DNA from: Desulfobacter sp.
Lineage (GTDB): Bacteria > Desulfobacterota > Desulfobacteria > Desulfobacterales > Desulfobacteraceae
Direction of reading: 5' to 3'
Assembly: GCA_028768545.1 (NCBI GenBank)
Contig: CP054838.1
Span: 449,501 to 513,500, forward strand
Length of the DNA stretch: 64,000 nt
Numbering within the stretch: the first letter of the stretch is position 1; each line of letters begins with the position of its first letter. Positions 61,686 through 64,000 of this stretch are shown here, piece after piece. The notes below the pieces were generated by a model. It was not told the DNA's origin. It saw only the letters and a program-made list of their open reading frames with translations, and did not search any database. The translations under genes and the position numbers were made by a program.

Positions 61686-62033
61686 TCATCTTTTTTCTTC
61701 CAAAAGCCTGTCAAAAAAGGCTTTGGCTTCAGGAGCGAAAAGATGAAATGCTTGAAGTTTGTCACAGGGCTGTTCCCGGCAGGATGCGCAATTATCAAGT
61801 TTCTTGTCCATGCTGCATTGTCTTATTTTGCAGCTTCGGCAGTATGCAAACAGTCTTCCTGAATCACTTTTGCAGCCGTCGCAATTGACGTCTTCGGGCT
61901 TGACTGTCATGCCGAATTTTTTGGCATAAAAGGCGGCAGTCTGTTCCCTGGCCCGGTCATCATCATTCAATGTGGCCAGAAAACTTGGGCACTGGGTGCA
62001 GTTGAGTCCGCAAAAGGCGATCATTTCCGACAT
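61686..62033 (-). CDS. DUF3795-like cysteine-rich protein
   Basis: A 115-residue protein with about ten cysteines in a pattern typical of DUF3795: FCGLNCTQCPSF, VNCDGCKSDSGRLFAYCRSCKIRQC and LDNCASCREQPCDKL. It may bind zinc or an iron-sulfur centre; the function of the family is unknown. AAGGAGG is 5 bp before the ATG. Confidence 0.83.
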   Translation of the reverse strand: MSEMIAFCGLNCTQCPSFLATLNDDDRAREQTAAFYAKKFGMTVKPEDVNCDGCKSDSGRLFAYCRSCKIRQCSMDKKLDNCASCREQPCDKLQAFHLFAPEAKAFFDRLLEEKR

Positions 62034-62211
62034 AAAACACCTCCTTTGTTCGATTTATAATTCTTTTAACCCGGATCTCGAGCATCTCCTGAATTTTTTC
62101 AACAAACGCCTTTGGCGCCTTGTAATCCTGGTGTGAGCGCACCAGGACCACTTCACGGAACAATGCTTTCATCTCTTTTTGCGCCAGCGCTGTTTTCCCT
62201 CTTATCTTCAA
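62034..62211 (-). CDS. Possible short frame or gene remnant upstream of the DUF3795-like gene
   Basis: The minus-strand frame starting at 62211 reads MKIRGKTALAQKEMKALFRE, then VVLVRSHQDYKAPKAF and VEKIQEMLEIRVKRI before running on into the next gene in the wrong frame. There is no good ribosome-binding site. It may be the remnant of a longer gene or chance. Confidence 0.2.
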
Positions 62212-62811
62212 AGAGGCTCCAGACTCCGAAAATTATTCATCCATGGTTAAAGGCTGGCAGATTCTGAATATCACAGTTGCAAGAATTGGAAGATTTAAAC
62301 CACCCACCGTTCTGAATTAAAAAGGTTGGGATCCGCCCCCCCAAATGTTAAATCCCGCGCTCTATAAGAATAGACGTGACAAACACCTGGATGTGACAAT
62401 TTTCTTCACCTCTGTTCTGGGGCGGCAGAATCTCCCATTACCCTTTTTCTATTAAGGGCGGTTTTGAAGGACATGTCAAATGATTCTTTGGCAGAAACTT
62501 AATTTATTAAAAGACTTCTTTTTCCTTGCATCTCCGGAGGAGAAAAGTATATGTTCAATTATCTTTACAGCAGGGCGGCGGTTTTTTTCAAATAATATTA
62601 ACGCCATACAGCTGATTCATGGATTGTCCAATGGAAATGCAATACAGAGTATTGATAAAAACTTATCTTTTCAAATCTCAAAATGCCCAGAAGCAGCCGA
62701 CTGTAAATAAAGGGCGTATCCGGGGATATAAAAATGATAGGCCAATGCTCAACCCATGGCTTGTTCTGGATTTTAAACACCGCTCAAGGTGATGACGAGA
62801 GGAAAAAAAAG
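62212..62811. other. Gene-poor interval before the IS6 remnant
   Basis: About 600 bp with no convincing gene. A strong GGAGGAG followed by ATG 62551 opens only a 14-codon frame (MFNYLYSRAAVFFK), which could be the beginning of a lost gene. A 76-codon frame at 62480-62710 has no ribosome-binding site and an unconvincing composition. No tRNA, terminator or repeat family was recognised. Confidence 0.5.
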
Positions 62812-62907
62812 GGTTCTGTTGCAAAAAATTATTAATGTCTGATACAAGTCCGTTTTGGCACTAATTTGTTTGCAGAGAGATAGTATGAAAAATGAAAACC
62901 CTTTCAA
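62812..62907 (+). mobile_element. IS6-family remnant, first 96 bp
   Basis: Identical to the 5' end of IS6 copies 1 and 2 from the terminal GGTTCTGTTGCAAAAAAT through the start of the transposase gene (ATG AAA AAT GAA AAC CCT TTC AA), then abruptly different. Everything downstream of codon 8 has been deleted and replaced by the REC-GGDEF gene. Confidence 0.93.
62819..62847 (+). promoter_or_regulatory. Putative IS6-derived promoter driving the REC-GGDEF gene
   Basis: TTGCAA (62819-62824), in the terminal repeat, and ATACAA (62842-62847) with a 17-bp spacer are the most promoter-like sequence of the transposase leader. The -10 match is weak. No terminator separates it from the downstream gene. 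Confidence 0.35.
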
Positions 62908-62911
62908 ATGA
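62885..62911 (+). CDS. Eight-codon leader peptide left from the IS6 transposase
   Basis: The transposase start codon with its AGAGAG site is retained; the frame reads MKNENPFK and stops at TGA 62909-62911. The stop overlaps the start of the REC-GGDEF gene as ATGA, so ribosomes terminating here could restart on the downstream gene. Confidence 0.55.
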   Translation: MKNENPFK

Positions 62912-63894
62912 AAAAATCGTGTATCCTCATTGTTGATGACCGGCCTGAAAATCTTCTCACGCTTGAACAGGTGCTTGATTCTCCCGATCTGGATGTCATC
63001 CGGGCGGAATCCGGGCATGAAGCCTTAGAAAAGACATTGGACCATGAGTTTGCCCTTATCCTTTTAGATGTCCAGATGCCTGTGATGGACGGTTATGAAA
63101 CCGCCACCCTGTTGCGGGGCAACAAGCGGACCAAAAACATCCCCATTATCTTTGTTACGGCAGTCAACAAGGAAGAGGCCCATGTCTTCAGGGGATATGG
63201 GTCAGGGGCAGTGGATTACCTGTTCAAGCCCCTGGCAACCGATGTATTGACGTCCAAGGTAAAAATTTTTATAGAACTTCACAACCAGCGCCAGCTTCTC
63301 GAAGAAAAAACAAAGGAATTGGATGCCCGGGTGGCAGAGCTTCAAGCCCTGAAATACGAGTTGGAAGAGTCCAATGAAAAACTGCGGCAGCTCTCGTCTC
63401 TGGACGGGCTCACCGATCTGCCCAACCGACGGTTTTTCGATGAGACCCTGGTCAGGGAGTGGCAGCGGGGACGGCGGCGCAAAACCCCCTTAACCCTTAT
63501 CATTGCCGACATCGACCATTTCAAGGCCTATAACGATGCCTATGGTCATGTCATTGGGGATGATTGTCTTAAAAAAGTGGCCAAAGGCCTGGATAAAAGC
63601 ATATTAAGGGATGTGGACACCATTGCCCGGTACGGGGGGGAGGAATTTGCCGCCATCCTGCCGGAAACAGACCAGAAGGGCGGGGTTCTCATTGCCAAAC
63701 GGATGCTGACCACCATAGACAAAATGAACATCACCCATGAACATTCAGAGACAACCGACCATGTCACCATCAGCCTGGGGTTGGCCACGGTGATCCCGAA
63801 CAAAAAGACCAATGCCACCCACTTGATCCAGTCGGCAGACCAGGCATTGTACCTTGCAAAGGCCTCGGGCCGGAACGCCTTTAAGGTCAACTAA
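62908..63894 (+). CDS. Response regulator with GGDEF domain (diguanylate cyclase)
   Basis: Makes cyclic di-GMP on phosphorylation of its receiver domain. REC domain 1-120: acidic pocket in ILIVDDRPENLL, phospho-acceptor Asp about 53 in LILLDVQMPVMDGYE, and Lys in YLFKPL. A helical linker (about 125-165) precedes the GGDEF domain: LTDLPNRRFFDE, ADIDHFKAYNDAYGH, and active site RYGGEEF (about 242-248). The inhibitory I-site RDVD stands five residues before GGEEF, so product inhibition is expected. The ATG is directly joined to an IS6 remnant; a longer original N-terminus may have been lost, although the REC domain looks complete. Confidence 0.92.
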   Translation: MKKSCILIVDDRPENLLTLEQVLDSPDLDVIRAESGHEALEKTLDHEFALILLDVQMPVMDGYETATLLRGNKRTKNIPIIFVTAVNKEEAHVFRGYGSGAVDYLFKPLATDVLTSKVKIFIELHNQRQLLEEKTKELDARVAELQALKYELEESNEKLRQLSSLDGLTDLPNRRFFDETLVREWQRGRRRKTPLTLIIADIDHFKAYNDAYGHVIGDDCLKKVAKGLDKSILRDVDTIARYGGEEFAAILPETDQKGGVLIAKRMLTTIDKMNITHEHSETTDHVTISLGLATVIPNKKTNATHLIQSADQALYLAKASGRNAFKVN

Positions 63895-64000
63895 GCCCCA
63901 AAGGCCCTGATCCCAATCAAGGCAGCAAAAAGTTAATACACCCGAGAATCATCTCTTGAAAAAAATGAATCACAGGGTTGAGCGCCCCCAGATACAACAG

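Noticed and set aside
62480-62710. 76-codon frame before the IS6 remnant
   Set aside because: No ribosome-binding site, an unconvincing composition and no neighbour link; kept only as part of the interval description.
1-64000. CRISPR array or tRNA/rRNA genes
   Set aside because: No regularly spaced repeats, no cloverleaf with TTC-loop consensus and no rRNA-like sequence were noticed in the intergenic regions. Short tRNAs could be missed by eye.

Overview
The window looks like a chromosomal segment of an anaerobic Desulfobacterota (deltaproteobacterial) organism, probably close to Desulfobacteraceae. This is inferred from gene content: a PerR-like regulator with rubrerythrin, an archaeal/eukaryotic-type prolyl-tRNA synthetase, a CbiR-type cobamide remodelling protein, a TAXI-type binding protein, and a GC content around one half. 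No rRNA, tRNA or CRISPR array was seen. Several genes carry frameshifts or internal deletions, so either real decay or uncorrected assembly indels must be kept in mind throughout.

Layout. 1-3.7 kb: a membrane-organisation operon (long NfeD protease, short NfeD, FloA flotillin-like protein, small membrane protein). 3.7-5.8 kb: a scar made of a Lon-like protease fragment, an inactive ISAs1-type element and a palindromic MITE-like element that has replaced the end of a TAXI gene. 5.8-17.1 kb, minus strand: a tightly overlapping uptake operon reading TonB receptor, binding protein, permease, ATPase, methyltransferase, binding protein, permease, ATPase, radical SAM enzyme and deaminase-like domain. 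17.3-22.6 kb, plus strand and divergent from it: a cobamide assembly and remodelling operon (cobU, radical SAM gene, cobS, cobD, cbiB, cbiR-like). Together these two operons suggest import and re-tailoring of external corrinoids, although the substrate of the uptake side is inferred only from the neighbourhood.

22.6-29.4 kb: a TetR-controlled RND efflux operon (regulator, adaptor, pump, outer-membrane channel). 29.6-44.0 kb: housekeeping genes including ispG, proS, a Rel-type (p)ppGpp enzyme, a PIN-PhoH protein, rpmB, bamD, trxB, trxA, and a perR-like/rubrerythrin oxidative-stress pair, ending in a formylglycine-generating-enzyme-like protein.

44.1-57.8 kb: an accessory region. First comes a nest of at least six IS copies or fragments (three IS4-type, an IS630-type split by an intact IS256-type, then an IS6-type). 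Then comes a segment flanked by two same-length, inverted IS6-type copies. It holds a SLOG-like protein, pncA, an ISKra4-type element with perfect ends and target duplication, pncB, an FlhG/MinD-like ATPase, a GspE N-domain-like protein and an ISL3-type transposase.

57.8-64.0 kb: a large acyl-CoA dehydrogenase with a MarR regulator, a frameshifted TauE/SafE exporter, a DUF3795-like protein, and a REC-GGDEF diguanylate cyclase whose start codon lies directly behind a 96-bp IS6 remnant that supplies promoter, ribosome-binding site and an eight-codon leader.
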